64,000 nucleotides of DNA from JAEUJM01 sp044221555 (GCA_044221555.1 JBGAOY010000001.1:434001-498000), one strand, 5' to 3'. Counted from the first letter of the stretch, positions 49,643-58,704 are shown. Notes: generated from the letters alone by a model not told the origin. A program made the numbers and translations.

Positions 49643-50674
49643 CTACTCGACCTTGTCGACGTCCTCTTGGGCCCGGCGCTCGACCTCCGCGGCTTCCGCC
49701 AGAAGGGAGCGCGCCGCCTGCACGCGTTTGCCCGCCGCCGATGCCGTCTCGGCGCTCTCGTCCCTCGCGGTCGTGGCCCGCTCCAGGGCCGCCTGAGCCT
49801 CGGCCACAGCGGCGTCGGCTGCCGCGAATGCGGCCTCGGCTGCGGCCCACTCACCCTCGGCACCGGCGAGGGCCCGTTCCGCCGCACGCGCTGCGTCGCT
49901 CGCGTCGCGCCGTGCCTTCTCCGCCCGACGGCGGGACAGGGTGCCGTCCACGGCGGCGCCAGGCTCCCCCGTAGCGGGCGGTTCGGACGCGCCGGGCCAG
50001 TGTGGGCCACCGCCGCGGGCGGAGGGCAGGAGCGGCTTGCGTCTCGTCACCGGCGCTCGGCGGGCCGTGTCATCCCCCTCCTCGACCCGGAACGCGGGGA
50101 AGCTCCACACACCAGCGGGCGGCACCGCTCCCAATCGTCCTTGGGCCAACCGGTCGAGGGCATCAGCATCGGCGCCGACGGCCTGCATCGCCGTCTGGAG
50201 GTCGTTCCAGTCCTCGCCCCGGGCATCACCCATGCCCTCGGCCGCCGCCGCGACCGCGTCGGCGATCGCGTCCCGCACCTCGATGACGACGTCCCGGAAG
50301 GAGTCACGATCGGCGGTCCGGAATCGGTCCACCGCATCGAGCAACACGCCGAACGCGGGATCACCGCTGAGCGCGAACCGGTTGAGCGCCCAGACGGTGC
50401 GGGTGGGCCGTCGGATCGCAGCCACGCTCGACGCCTCGTCACGGCGGCGCTCGCCCCGAAGCGCCTTCACCAGGGCATTGCGGGCGGCGACGAACTCCTC
50501 GGGGCGCGTGGCGTACAACTCGTCGAGCGCCCGCTCGAGGTCGATGGCATCCGGGGTGTCAGCGATCCCTTCAGCGTCGCGCGCCACCACCGGACCGAGG
50601 CAACGGCGAGCGGGCAGCCCGCCCAGGGCCGCGATGGTGGGCGCCGGCGCCGACCCGAACGCGGCAAGACTCAT
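49643..50674 (-). CDS. Conserved hypothetical coiled-coil protein
   Basis: The product of about 343 residues has no membrane helix. The N-terminal part has ALDELYATRPEEFVAARNAL and VAAIRRPTRTVWALNRFAL, which recur in an actinobacterial family of unknown function. A disordered middle and an Ala/Glu/Arg-rich coiled coil follow (RRRAEKARRDASDAARAAE to the end). It may be a DNA- or envelope-associated structural protein (inference from coiled coil). The start is uncertain: ATG 50674 or 50680 overlaps the divergent phosphodiesterase start, while GTG 50590 would begin nearer the conserved part. Confidence 0.72.
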   Translation of the reverse strand: MSLAAFGSAPAPTIAALGGLPARRCLGPVVARDAEGIADTPDAIDLERALDELYATRPEEFVAARNALVKALRGERRRDEASSVAAIRRPTRTVWALNRFALSGDPAFGVLLDAVDRFRTADRDSFRDVVIEVRDAIADAVAAAAEGMGDARGEDWNDLQTAMQAVGADADALDRLAQGRLGAVPPAGVWSFPAFRVEEGDDTARRAPVTRRKPLLPSARGGGPHWPGASEPPATGEPGAAVDGTLSRRRAEKARRDASDAARAAERALAGAEGEWAAAEAAFAAADAAVAEAQAALERATTARDESAETASAAGKRVQAARSLLAEAAEVERRAQEDVDKVE

Positions 50675-50678
50675 GGCC

Positions 50679-51170
50679 ATGGAGGTCCTCGTGCTGGCGG
50701 ACACGCACGTGCGCGCGGACCGCCGCCGCGATCTGCCTGCGGTCGTGTGGCGCGTGGCACAGGAGGTCGACGTCATCCTCCACGCCGGCGATGTGCTGGC
50801 CGGCGGCCTGCTCGACGACCTCACGGCCCTCGCGCCCGTGCACGCCGTGCTGGGCAACAACGACCGGGGCCTCGAGCGACGACTGCCCGAGACCCTCGAG
50901 CTCGACCTCGACGGGTTGGCGGTCGCGCTGATCCACGACTCGGGCCCGACGAAGGGCCGCCCGGCCCGCATGCGCCGCCGCTTCCCCGACGCCGACCTGG
51001 TGGTCTTCGGTCACTCCCACCAGCCCCTCGACGAGGCCGGCGACGCCGGCCAACGCCTCTTCAACCCCGGCAGCTGCACCGAGCGCCGCCGCGCCCCGCA
51101 CCGCACCTACGGTCGGCTCCGCATCGAGTCGGGCCGCCTGGCCGACCATCGCCTGCTCGTCGTGGCCTGA
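50679..51170 (+). CDS. YfcE/MJ0936-type metallophosphoesterase
   Basis: The 163-residue product has the calcineurin-like phosphoesterase motifs LVLADTHVRAD, ILHAGDVLAGGLL, AVLGNNDRG and VVFGHSHQPL, with NPGSC near the end. It is a small single-domain phosphodiesterase with two metal ions; substrate unknown. ATG 50679 or 50673 may be used. The start overlaps, head to head, that of the coiled-coil gene. It converges on the sugar transferase gene, 13 bp away. Confidence 0.9.
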   Translation: MEVLVLADTHVRADRRRDLPAVVWRVAQEVDVILHAGDVLAGGLLDDLTALAPVHAVLGNNDRGLERRLPETLELDLDGLAVALIHDSGPTKGRPARMRRRFPDADLVVFGHSHQPLDEAGDAGQRLFNPGSCTERRRAPHRTYGRLRIESGRLADHRLLVVA

Positions 51171-51183
51171 AGAGGTGGCGGCG

Positions 51184-52731
51184 TCAGTAGGCGCCCTTGC
51201 CGTGGAGCACCGCCGCTGCGGTCTTCATCAAGATCACGAAGTCCATCGACAGCGACCAGTTGTCCACGTAGTACAGGTCGAGGCGAACCGACTCCGCCCA
51301 GGGGAGGTCGGCCCGGCCGCTGACCTGCCACAGCCCGGTGATGCCGGGCTTCACCAGCAGGCGCCGCCGGACGTCCTCGGGGTAGCGGGCCACCTCGGAC
51401 GGCAGGGGTGGGCGGGGCCCGACCAGCGACATCTTCCCCGACAGCACATGGACCAGCTGCGGCAGCTCGTCGAGTGAGAAGCGGCGCAGCCAGCGGCCGA
51501 CGGTGGTGCGCCGGGGATCGTCGCGGATCTTGAACAGCAGGCCGTCGTGCTCGTTGCGGGTGACCAGCTCGTCCAGGTCCTGCTCGGCCTGCTGGGTCAT
51601 GGTGCGGAACTTCCACATGACGAAGGGTGTGCCGTCCCGGCCGATCCGGGTCTGGCGGAAGATCGCCGGGCCCCGGCTGGTCGCCCGCACCACGATCCCG
51701 ATGACCACGAGGACCGGCGACAGCACCACCAGCAGCGCCAGTGCGGTGAGCCGGTCGATGAACGACTTGACGAGGCGGGCACCGCCGGTGAGGCGGGGGG
51801 GCTCGACCAGGAGCAGCGGCAGCCCGGCCACCGGCTGGACGCTCACCCGCGGGCCGGCCACATCGGTGATCGTCGGCACCACCATCAGGTCGACGCCGGT
51901 GCCCTCGAGGTCCCAGGCCAGCGTGCGCAGCGCGCCGGTGGGCAGGGCCTCGGTGCCGGCCACCGCGAGCACCTCGGCGCGCTGCTCCTGCACCGCGGCG
52001 ATCGGGTCGGCCGCCGGGAGGACGGGCATGTTGAGCTCGTCGACCACGGCGTCGCCCGCGTCGCCCACCACGCACGCGGTGACCACCGAGTAGCCCTGGT
52101 CGGTCGCCCCGCGGAAGTGGCGCACCACCTCGAGCACGGCGTCCGGCCGGCCCAGCACCACCACCCGTCGCATCTGCAGGCCCTGGGCGCGTTGGCGGGC
52201 CAACCAGTTGCGGGCCAGGTAGCGGTCGAACAGGGTGAAGGCGGCGATCAGGGGGGCCAGGCTGCCCACGAAGCCCCGGGCCACCTGGGCCCGGGTGAGG
52301 AACACCACCAGCACGGCCACGGCCAGCGCGCCGACCGCGGCCCGCAGCACCCGGCGGTACTCCTCGGTGCCCGACCCGAGGATCTTGTGCTCGTAGGCAC
52401 CGGCCACCGCCAGGATCGGCAGCCACGACACCACCGCCACCACCGCCACCAGCAGGTACGGCACGTGCTGGTCGCCCACCGTGAGCGAGGCGCCGAACAG
52501 CACCTCGCGCAGCACCTGGGCCATCATGGCGCCGGCCAGGGCGGCCAGCCCGTCGCCGATCAGGACGACCCGTCGGTACCGCTGGGACGCGTGGTGGGTG
52601 GGCGCGGTGAGCACCGGCGCCGGGCGCGCCGGAATGGCCGCCGGCGACGACTGGCCCACCGCGGGCTCGACCCCGTCGCCCGGCCCGGTGACCGCGTCGC
52701 CGGGACGGTCGCTGCCGGTGCCGTCAGCCAC
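51184..52731 (-). CDS. Polyprenyl-phosphate glycosyl-1-phosphate transferase (exopolysaccharide initiation)
   Basis: The 515-residue product has an N-terminal set of about four membrane helices, a CoA-binding-like fold in the middle, and a C-terminal PHPT catalytic domain with a membrane hairpin. Signature motifs are KFRTMTQQAEQDLDEL, TVGRWLRRFSLDELPQLVHV, LSGKMSLVGPRPPLPSEV and PGITGLWQVSGR. It transfers a sugar-1-phosphate from a UDP-sugar to undecaprenyl phosphate, the first step of capsule or exopolysaccharide synthesis. The GTG start at 52731 overlaps the upstream methyltransferase stop by eight bases. It is the head enzyme of the glycan locus. Confidence 0.94.
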   Translation of the reverse strand: MADGTGSDRPGDAVTGPGDGVEPAVGQSSPAAIPARPAPVLTAPTHHASQRYRRVVLIGDGLAALAGAMMAQVLREVLFGASLTVGDQHVPYLLVAVVAVVSWLPILAVAGAYEHKILGSGTEEYRRVLRAAVGALAVAVLVVFLTRAQVARGFVGSLAPLIAAFTLFDRYLARNWLARQRAQGLQMRRVVVLGRPDAVLEVVRHFRGATDQGYSVVTACVVGDAGDAVVDELNMPVLPAADPIAAVQEQRAEVLAVAGTEALPTGALRTLAWDLEGTGVDLMVVPTITDVAGPRVSVQPVAGLPLLLVEPPRLTGGARLVKSFIDRLTALALLVVLSPVLVVIGIVVRATSRGPAIFRQTRIGRDGTPFVMWKFRTMTQQAEQDLDELVTRNEHDGLLFKIRDDPRRTTVGRWLRRFSLDELPQLVHVLSGKMSLVGPRPPLPSEVARYPEDVRRRLLVKPGITGLWQVSGRADLPWAESVRLDLYYVDNWSLSMDFVILMKTAAAVLHGKGAY

Positions 52732-53494
52732 CCGCGCCCTCCTCGCGCCGCCGCAGGAAGATCATCAGCATCGAGGCCAACGCGTTGGGCAGCACGGTCA
52801 GCACCGCCCGCTGCGCCCGCTGTGCGGCCGGCGACGAGCCCGCGTACAGCGGCTCGCTCTCGTGGCGGTACGAGCAGTCCTCGAACCTCGCGGCCGGGAA
52901 GTGCCGGCGCACGTCCGACAGCGTGTTGAGCCGGTAGCGGGTGGGGAACACGTCGACCGCCTTGCGGTCAGGCTGCAGCCGGCGGAGGAACCTCGTGTGG
53001 AACGAGTTGGGCACCACCCGGGCGCCCACCCCGATGTAGCCCCACTTGTTGGGTGTGCGGGCGCACAGCCAGCCGCCGGGTCGCAGCACCCGCTCGAGCT
53101 CGCGCGCCGTGTGGGCCGGGTCGTCGAGGTGCTCGAACACGAAGTCGGACACGATCAGGTCCACCGACGCATCGTCGAGCGGCAGTGTGGCCGACACCCC
53201 GTCGAGCACGACGGCCTCGTCGAGCACCGGGTTCTCCTTCACCACGGGGTCGACGTCGGCGCCGATCACGCGGGCCACCCGGCCCTGGTGGACCTGGAGG
53301 TCCCGCCGGTAGTCCACGGGGTCCTCGAGCGGCCCCACACCGCGACCTGCGCCGAAGTCCAGCACGGTCATGTCGGGCCGCAGCAGCGAGCGCACGCGAC
53401 CGTAGAACTCCACCGTGCCGTCCACGCGGCTGAAGCCGCCGGCACCGACCTCGGGGTACAGGCCGCCGAAGCGCACCACTCGGGCATCGGGCAT
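52724..53494 (-). CDS. Class I SAM-dependent methyltransferase
   Basis: The 256-residue product has the SAM motif VLDFGAGRGVGPLEDP near residue 44, IGADVDPVVKENPVLDE, DLIVSDFVFEHLDDP and RVLRPGGWLCARTPN, characteristic of Methyltransf_11-like enzymes. It probably methylates a sugar, lipid-linked glycan or small molecule; the neighbourhood suggests a glycan. It is transcribed with the phosphoglycosyltransferase gene (eight-base overlap) and is divergent from a GT4 glycosyltransferase gene, 29 bp away. Confidence 0.88.
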   Translation of the reverse strand: MPDARVVRFGGLYPEVGAGGFSRVDGTVEFYGRVRSLLRPDMTVLDFGAGRGVGPLEDPVDYRRDLQVHQGRVARVIGADVDPVVKENPVLDEAVVLDGVSATLPLDDASVDLIVSDFVFEHLDDPAHTARELERVLRPGGWLCARTPNKWGYIGVGARVVPNSFHTRFLRRLQPDRKAVDVFPTRYRLNTLSDVRRHFPAARFEDCSYRHESEPLYAGSSPAAQRAQRAVLTVLPNALASMLMIFLRRREEGAGG

Positions 53495-53523
53495 CGGGCG
53501 CGAGACTACGCTGCCGGCGAGCG

Positions 53524-54771
53524 ATGCGAATCCTCCTCCACGACTACTCGGGCCACCCGTTCCAGGTGCAGCTCAGCCGGGAGCTCGCTGCTCGTGGCCA
53601 CCGGGTCGACCACGTCCACTGCCCGTCCTACACCACGGGCAAGGGGTCGCTCGAGCGGCGACCGGGCGACCCCGAGGGATTCCGGGTGCTCGAGGTCGAC
53701 CTGGGTGAGACCTTCGACAAGTACCACTTCCGCCGCCGGTGGCGACAGGAGGTGCGGTACGGCCGCCTGTTCTCGGCGCTCGCCGACGACCTGCGACCCG
53801 ACGTCCTCATCTCCTGCAACGTGCCGTTGTTCGCGCAGCGCGAGATCCAGGGATGGGCCCGCCGCACCCGCACGCCCTTCGTGTTCTGGCAACAGGACGT
53901 GTACAGCTTCGCCATGCGCGACGCCGTGCGCGAGAAGTTGCCGGGCCTGGGCCACCTGCTCGGCGAGTGGTTCGTCCACCTCGAGCGCCAGATGCTGAAG
54001 CGCAGCGACGCGGTGGTCACGATCAGCCCCGACTTCCGGCCGATCCTCGACGAGTGGGGCATCCCCCCGGAGCGGGTGCACGTCATCGAGAACTGGGCAC
54101 CCCTCGAGGACCTGCCCGTCCGCCCCCGCAGCAACGGCTGGTCGGCGGCCCACGGACTCGACGACCAGCGGGTGCTCCTGTACTCGGGCACCCTCGGGCT
54201 GAAGCACAACCCCGACCTGCTGCGCCGCCTGGCCGCCGACGTGGCCGACCTCGACGACGTGCGGGTGGTGGTCGCGTCCGAAGGGCTGGGTGCCGAGTGG
54301 CTGGCGGAGCGGGCCCGCGCCGAGCACCTCGACAACCTTGTCCTCCTCCCCTTCCAGCCCATCGACGTCTTCCCCGACGTGCTGGCCAGCGCCGACGTGC
54401 TGCTCGCGGTCCTCGAGCCGGAGGCCGGGGTCTTCTCGGTGCCGTCCAAGGTGTTGAGCTACCACTGCGCGGGGCGCCCGATCCTGGCATCGGTGCCCGC
54501 CGCCAACCTGTCGGCCCGCACCATCGCAGCCGCCGGGAGCGGCATCACGGTCGAGCCCGACGACGCCGACGGCTTCGTGGCCGCGGCCCGCCGGTTGCTC
54601 GACGACCCGGATCTCCGGCACGATCTCGGGGCCAAGGCCCGTGCCCACGCCGAGCGGGCGTTCGACGTGCACGCCATCGGTGAACGGTTCGACACCATCT
54701 GCACCGACATCACCGACCGCAGTTCCACCACCGACACCACCGGCTCCGGCCGGCCCAGGAGGAAGACGTGA
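53524..54771 (+). CDS. GT4-family glycosyltransferase
   Basis: The 415-residue product has a GT-B fold: RILLHDYSGHPFQVQLSREL at the N-terminus, SDAVVTISPDFRPILDEW and the C-domain VLLYSGTLGLKHNPDLL, with EAGVFSVPSKVLSYHCAGRP (the E-x7-E sugar-nucleotide loop is EPEAGVFSVPSK). It adds a sugar to a lipid-linked glycan intermediate. The ATG at 53524 starts 29 bp from a divergent gene. The GTG of the epimerase gene overlaps its stop (GTGA). Confidence 0.92.
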   Translation: MRILLHDYSGHPFQVQLSRELAARGHRVDHVHCPSYTTGKGSLERRPGDPEGFRVLEVDLGETFDKYHFRRRWRQEVRYGRLFSALADDLRPDVLISCNVPLFAQREIQGWARRTRTPFVFWQQDVYSFAMRDAVREKLPGLGHLLGEWFVHLERQMLKRSDAVVTISPDFRPILDEWGIPPERVHVIENWAPLEDLPVRPRSNGWSAAHGLDDQRVLLYSGTLGLKHNPDLLRRLAADVADLDDVRVVVASEGLGAEWLAERARAEHLDNLVLLPFQPIDVFPDVLASADVLLAVLEPEAGVFSVPSKVLSYHCAGRPILASVPAANLSARTIAAAGSGITVEPDDADGFVAAARRLLDDPDLRHDLGAKARAHAERAFDVHAIGERFDTICTDITDRSSTTDTTGSGRPRRKT

Positions 54772-55742
54772 CGAAGGACGAGTTGATCGTCGTCGCCGGC
54801 GGCGGCGGGTTCATCGGGGGCCATCTGGTCCGCGAGCTCGTCGAGGCGGGCAACACGAACGTGCGGGCGGTGGACGTGAAGCCGAAGGACGAGTGGTTCC
54901 AGCACGTCGAGGGCGTGGACGAGCGCCAGCTCGACCTGATGGGGCTCGACGCCTGCCACGAGGCCCTCGACGGCGCGGCCGTGGTCTACGACCTGGCCGC
55001 CGACATGGGCGGCATGGGGTTCATCGAGAACAACAAGGCCCTGTGCATGCTGTCGTCGCTCATCGGCACCCACCTGCTGCTGGCCGCCCGTGACGCAGAG
55101 GTGCAGCGGTTCTTCTTCGCGTCGTCCGCCTGCGTCTACGCGGCCGAGAAGCAGACGTCGGCGGAGGTGGAGGCGCTCCGTGAGTCCGACGCCTATCCGG
55201 CGATGCCGGAGGACGGCTACGGCTGGGAGAAGCTCTTCACCGAGCGCATGTGCCACCACTTCAACGAGGACTTCGGCCTCGAGACACGGGTCGCCCGGTT
55301 CCACAACATCTACGGGCCGAACGGGTCCTACGACGGCGGGCGCGAGAAGGCGCCGGCAGCGATCTGCCGCAAGGTCGTCCAGGCCCAGCTCAGCGGCGAT
55401 CACCGCATCGAGATCTGGGGTGACGGCCAGCAGACCCGCAGCTTCACCTACATCGACGACTGCCTCCACGGCATCCACCTGGTCACCGACGGCGACTCCA
55501 CCGAGCCCGTGAACGTGGGCAGCAGCGAGCTGGTCACCATCAACCAGCTGGTCGACATCGTGGAGGGCATCGCCGGGGTCACCCTCGAGCGCCACTACAA
55601 GCTCGACGCGCCGCAGGGCGTTCGGGGCCGCAACAGCGACAACACCCTCATCCTCGAGCGCTACGGGTGGGAGCCGGGCACCTCGCTGGCGGACGGCCTC
55701 GAGCGCACCTACCGCTGGATCCACGACCAGATGAGCGCTTGA
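54768..55742 (+). CDS. GDP-mannose 3,5-epimerase-like SDR enzyme
   Basis: The 324-residue extended SDR has the Rossmann motif VVAGGGGFIGGHLVREL, ADMGGMGFIENNK, SSACVYA with the catalytic Cys, YGWEK with Tyr and Lys, RFHNIYGPNGSYDGGREKAP with the catalytic Lys and VRGRNSDN with the substrate Arg. Every one of these positions matches plant GDP-mannose 3,5-epimerase, which converts GDP-D-mannose to GDP-L-galactose and GDP-L-gulose. The product is therefore likely an L-hexose donor for the polysaccharide. Another NDP-sugar epimerase activity is possible. GTG 54768 overlaps the GT4 stop. Confidence 0.85.
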   Translation: MTKDELIVVAGGGGFIGGHLVRELVEAGNTNVRAVDVKPKDEWFQHVEGVDERQLDLMGLDACHEALDGAAVVYDLAADMGGMGFIENNKALCMLSSLIGTHLLLAARDAEVQRFFFASSACVYAAEKQTSAEVEALRESDAYPAMPEDGYGWEKLFTERMCHHFNEDFGLETRVARFHNIYGPNGSYDGGREKAPAAICRKVVQAQLSGDHRIEIWGDGQQTRSFTYIDDCLHGIHLVTDGDSTEPVNVGSSELVTINQLVDIVEGIAGVTLERHYKLDAPQGVRGRNSDNTLILERYGWEPGTSLADGLERTYRWIHDQMSA

Positions 55743-55806
55743 GCCCGAGGGAGGAGGGCGTGGCCCGGGCAGCCCCCGAGCGAAACCGACGAGAGCGGGA
55801 CGCTTG
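55740..55806 (+). repeat. Intergenic element copy B, from epimerase stop to flippase start
   Basis: It runs from the epimerase stop (TGA then GCCCGAGGGA) through GGGCGTGGCCCGGGC to CGAGCGAA...ACGAGAGCGGGA just before the TTG start. The last 30 bases match 25 of 30 in copy A (14159-14273), and the other blocks occur there in the same order, with two extra hairpin-forming stretches in copy A. Confidence 0.6.
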
Positions 55807-57039
55807 AAGCTGCCGCCGGGAGTGCGGGGGGCGTCGTGGTCGATCGTCGACCAGGGGGTCTACAGCCTCAGCAACGTCGTCCTGGCGATCCTGATCGCCC
55901 GCCAGGTGAGCGCCGAGGAGTTCGGCGCCTTCGCCACGGTCTACATCGTCTACGTCTGCAGCCAGGGGGTGAACGAGGGCATCCACGGCGAGGCCTTCGC
56001 CGTCGCGTACAGCGCGGCGGGCGCCGACCGGCGCCGCTCGATGCTGGCCGGCGCCGCCGCGTCGGCCCTCGTCTTCGGCGCCGCCCTCGGCATGGTGTGC
56101 GCCCTCGCCGGCCTGGTCGTCCCGGGGCCCATCGGCGACCTGCTGCCCGTGCTGGGCCTCGTCCTGCCCGGCCTGTTCCTGCAGGACCTGTGGCGCTTCG
56201 CGCTCTTCGCCGAGCGACTCCCCCGCGCCGCCGCCATCAACGACATCATCTGGGGCGGTGGCTCGACGGTCGCCATCGTCGCGCTGGCCCAGACCTCGTT
56301 CGACACCGTGGGGTGGTTCCTGGCGGCCTGGGGGGCCGCGGGAGCGCTCGCCGCGCTCGTCGGCGCGTTCCAGCTCCGGGTGGTCCCCCACCTCGGTGGC
56401 GCCCGCCGCTGGATCCCCGACCATGCCGGGTTGGGCGTGCGCTACGCCGCCGAGTTCATGCTGCTGTACGGCACCACCCAGGTGGTGGTGCTGTTCCTCG
56501 GCGCCACCGCCGGCCTCGACGAGGTGGCCAAGGTGCGCGGCGCCCAGATCCTGTTCGGGCCGATCTACGCCCTGTACGCCGGGGTCCGGGTGGCGGTGAC
56601 GCCGAGACTCGTGCAGACCCACGCGGACCGTCCCGAGCGCACCGGCACCCTGGTGCGCCGCCTGGCGGCCGGGCTCGGGGTCGTCACCCTCGCGTGGGGC
56701 CTGGTGGTGTGCAGCCTCCCCGACGCCGTGGGTGAGGCGCTGCTCGGCGCCTCGTGGACGGGCACGTCGACGGTGCTCGGGGTGATGACCTGGTCGGCGG
56801 TGGCCGGCGGCATCGGCTTCGCCTTCGTGGTGGGCCTCCGCGCCCATGCCGCGGCCCGCCACAGCCTGCGGGCGCGGGGCACGGTGGCGATCGCCACCCT
56901 GGCCCTCGGCTGTGTCGGCGCCGTGGTCGGTGCCGCCCGCGGCGCGCTGACCGGCGTGGCGTCGGCCGAGACCGCAGGGGTCGGCGTCTACTGGCGGGCG
57001 TTCGCCACGGCGGACCGCGACGCGGCGCCCACCGGCTGA
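55804..57039 (+). CDS. Polysaccharide flippase, Wzx/MATE-like
   Basis: The 411-residue product has about twelve membrane segments and the usual flippase layout, for example VDQGVYSLSNVVLAILIARQ and EEFGAFATVYIVYV at the N-terminus and RVAVTPRLVQTHADRPERTG late in the protein. Proteins of this type move lipid-linked glycan repeats across the membrane. TTG 55804 is the first start in frame; GAGAGCGGGA upstream can serve as the ribosome binding site. The 3' end overlaps the convergent polymerase-like gene by 52 bases. Confidence 0.86.
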   Translation: MKLPPGVRGASWSIVDQGVYSLSNVVLAILIARQVSAEEFGAFATVYIVYVCSQGVNEGIHGEAFAVAYSAAGADRRRSMLAGAAASALVFGAALGMVCALAGLVVPGPIGDLLPVLGLVLPGLFLQDLWRFALFAERLPRAAAINDIIWGGGSTVAIVALAQTSFDTVGWFLAAWGAAGALAALVGAFQLRVVPHLGGARRWIPDHAGLGVRYAAEFMLLYGTTQVVVLFLGATAGLDEVAKVRGAQILFGPIYALYAGVRVAVTPRLVQTHADRPERTGTLVRRLAAGLGVVTLAWGLVVCSLPDAVGEALLGASWTGTSTVLGVMTWSAVAGGIGFAFVVGLRAHAAARHSLRARGTVAIATLALGCVGAVVGAARGALTGVASAETAGVGVYWRAFATADRDAAPTG

Positions 57040-58652
57040 GCACTTCCGCCGCCCTTGGTGCCGGCGCCGTCGGGACCGCCCGGCGCGACCTCGGCCACCG
57101 CCGCCCCGTCGGAGGGCACATCGGGGGTGAGCGGTCTCGCCCGGCGCGAGCAGGCCAACACGATGATCACGATCGGGGCGAGGTCGCCGACGACGGGTAG
57201 CAGCGCACCACGCAGGACGAAGAACTGGAACGCGGCGAACAGCGGCACCGCGACCCCGATGAGCGAGGGGCGCGTCCGGGAACATCGCTCGTAGCTCTCG
57301 TCGGCAAGCATGGCGGCGAGGCCGTAGAGCAGGAACAGCCCGATGATGGCCAGCCATCCCGCCTCGACGTTGGCCTCGGTCCAGAGGGTGCTGGACGCGT
57401 TGATGTCGTCGCTGCGCGAGATCAGGTCGCCGGTGGCCTCGGGCTGGTCCGACCAGATCGACTTGGGCACGAACGACAGCGCGGCCCCGAGCGTCTGCTC
57501 GCCCTTGGTGTAGCCGTGCTTCCGCACGTACACGATGCCGTTCATCTCCTGCTGGTACATGGCGTAGTCGGGGCTGTCGACCAACTGGTCGCGCAGCGTG
57601 TCGATCTTGATCGTCTGCTGCACGTCGTAGCGGAACAGGTCGGCGTAGGGGAACACCAGCAGGATCAGCAGCAACAGGGCGACCAGGAACGCCCGCAGGC
57701 GTCGGGGCCGCTCGACGTGCACCATGATGAGCGCCACCGCGAAGGCCACCCCACCGAAGCGGATGCGGGGGTTGGCGATGGGGTTGTTGGCCACCAGGTT
57801 GACCAGCACCAGCCCGACGAGCAGAAGGGTGGTGAACGGTGAGCGCACCCAGCGCACCGCGCGGTGGTGCCCGTAGCGGGCGATGGCGCACTGGCGCAGG
57901 TACAACAAGAGCAGGAGGCCGAGGAACACCGGCAGCCACGTGAGCATGGTCTTGATGAGCCCGGCCGTCTTGTCGTCGAGCTGGTCGATGCGGACCCCCC
58001 ACGGGGGCTTGCCGAACAGGGCCTCCTCGGCGGCCTGGCGGGACTGGAAGCGGGTGCGGAGCCCACCGTTGGTCATCACCACGCCCATCGTGCAGACGAT
58101 TCCCGCGACACCCAGGAACCAGACCCGCCGGGCGTCCATCACCCGCTGGTCGAGCCGCTCACGGATGCGGTGGCGGTGCACGCTGAGGGCGATGTACCGG
58201 CCCGCGTCGAACGCGAGGCAGCCGAGGATGACGCCGGCGAGGGCCTGGACCCGCGTGCCCTCGTCGAAGAACTGGTTGGGGATCGGGAACCGGTCGGCGG
58301 TCAACTGCGCGAACGACGCGAGCCCGAGGAACAGGTAGACGAAGGCCCAGAACGTGATCTGGACGAGTTGCGGGCGACCCGAGTGGTAGTGACCGGCCAG
58401 CCGCAACGAGGCGTACCACGTGAGCGTGAGGGCCAGCAGGGTGGAGACCCGGCCCAGGGGCCCGAAGTCCTGGCCCATCACCGCCACGGGCACCACGAGC
58501 GCGAGGAAGAGGAACAGCATCGTGGCCCCGAACCAGCTGCGCAGGGAGTCGGCGGGCCGCCCTGGTGCGGCGCGCCGACGGGGCCGTGGCCAGGTGGGTG
58601 GGCGACCCGCACCCGGTGCGACCCCGTTGGGCGCGGTGGTCTCCCCGGTCAT
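56988..58652 (-). CDS. Wzy-like O-antigen polymerase / membrane protein
   Basis: The 554-residue product has about ten membrane helices and a large extracytoplasmic loop with QQEMNGIVYVRKHGYTKGEQ, SFVPKSIWSDQPEATGDLI and ASSTLWTEANVEAGWLAII, features seen in O-antigen polymerase/ligase-like proteins. A cytoplasmic helical segment with RHRIRERLDQRVMDARR lies between helices. It would polymerise or ligate lipid-linked repeats. The wall context supports Wzy, but sequence conservation in this group is low. ATG 58652 is used. It converges on the flippase gene. Confidence 0.78.
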   Translation of the reverse strand: MTGETTAPNGVAPGAGRPPTWPRPRRRAAPGRPADSLRSWFGATMLFLFLALVVPVAVMGQDFGPLGRVSTLLALTLTWYASLRLAGHYHSGRPQLVQITFWAFVYLFLGLASFAQLTADRFPIPNQFFDEGTRVQALAGVILGCLAFDAGRYIALSVHRHRIRERLDQRVMDARRVWFLGVAGIVCTMGVVMTNGGLRTRFQSRQAAEEALFGKPPWGVRIDQLDDKTAGLIKTMLTWLPVFLGLLLLLYLRQCAIARYGHHRAVRWVRSPFTTLLLVGLVLVNLVANNPIANPRIRFGGVAFAVALIMVHVERPRRLRAFLVALLLLILLVFPYADLFRYDVQQTIKIDTLRDQLVDSPDYAMYQQEMNGIVYVRKHGYTKGEQTLGAALSFVPKSIWSDQPEATGDLISRSDDINASSTLWTEANVEAGWLAIIGLFLLYGLAAMLADESYERCSRTRPSLIGVAVPLFAAFQFFVLRGALLPVVGDLAPIVIIVLACSRRARPLTPDVPSDGAAVAEVAPGGPDGAGTKGGGSAQPVGAASRSAVANARQ

Positions 58653-58704
58653 CGGGGCGAGCGTAGTGGGGACGCCGAGGGTCGTCGCGGCGCGGGCCTG
58701 CCCA

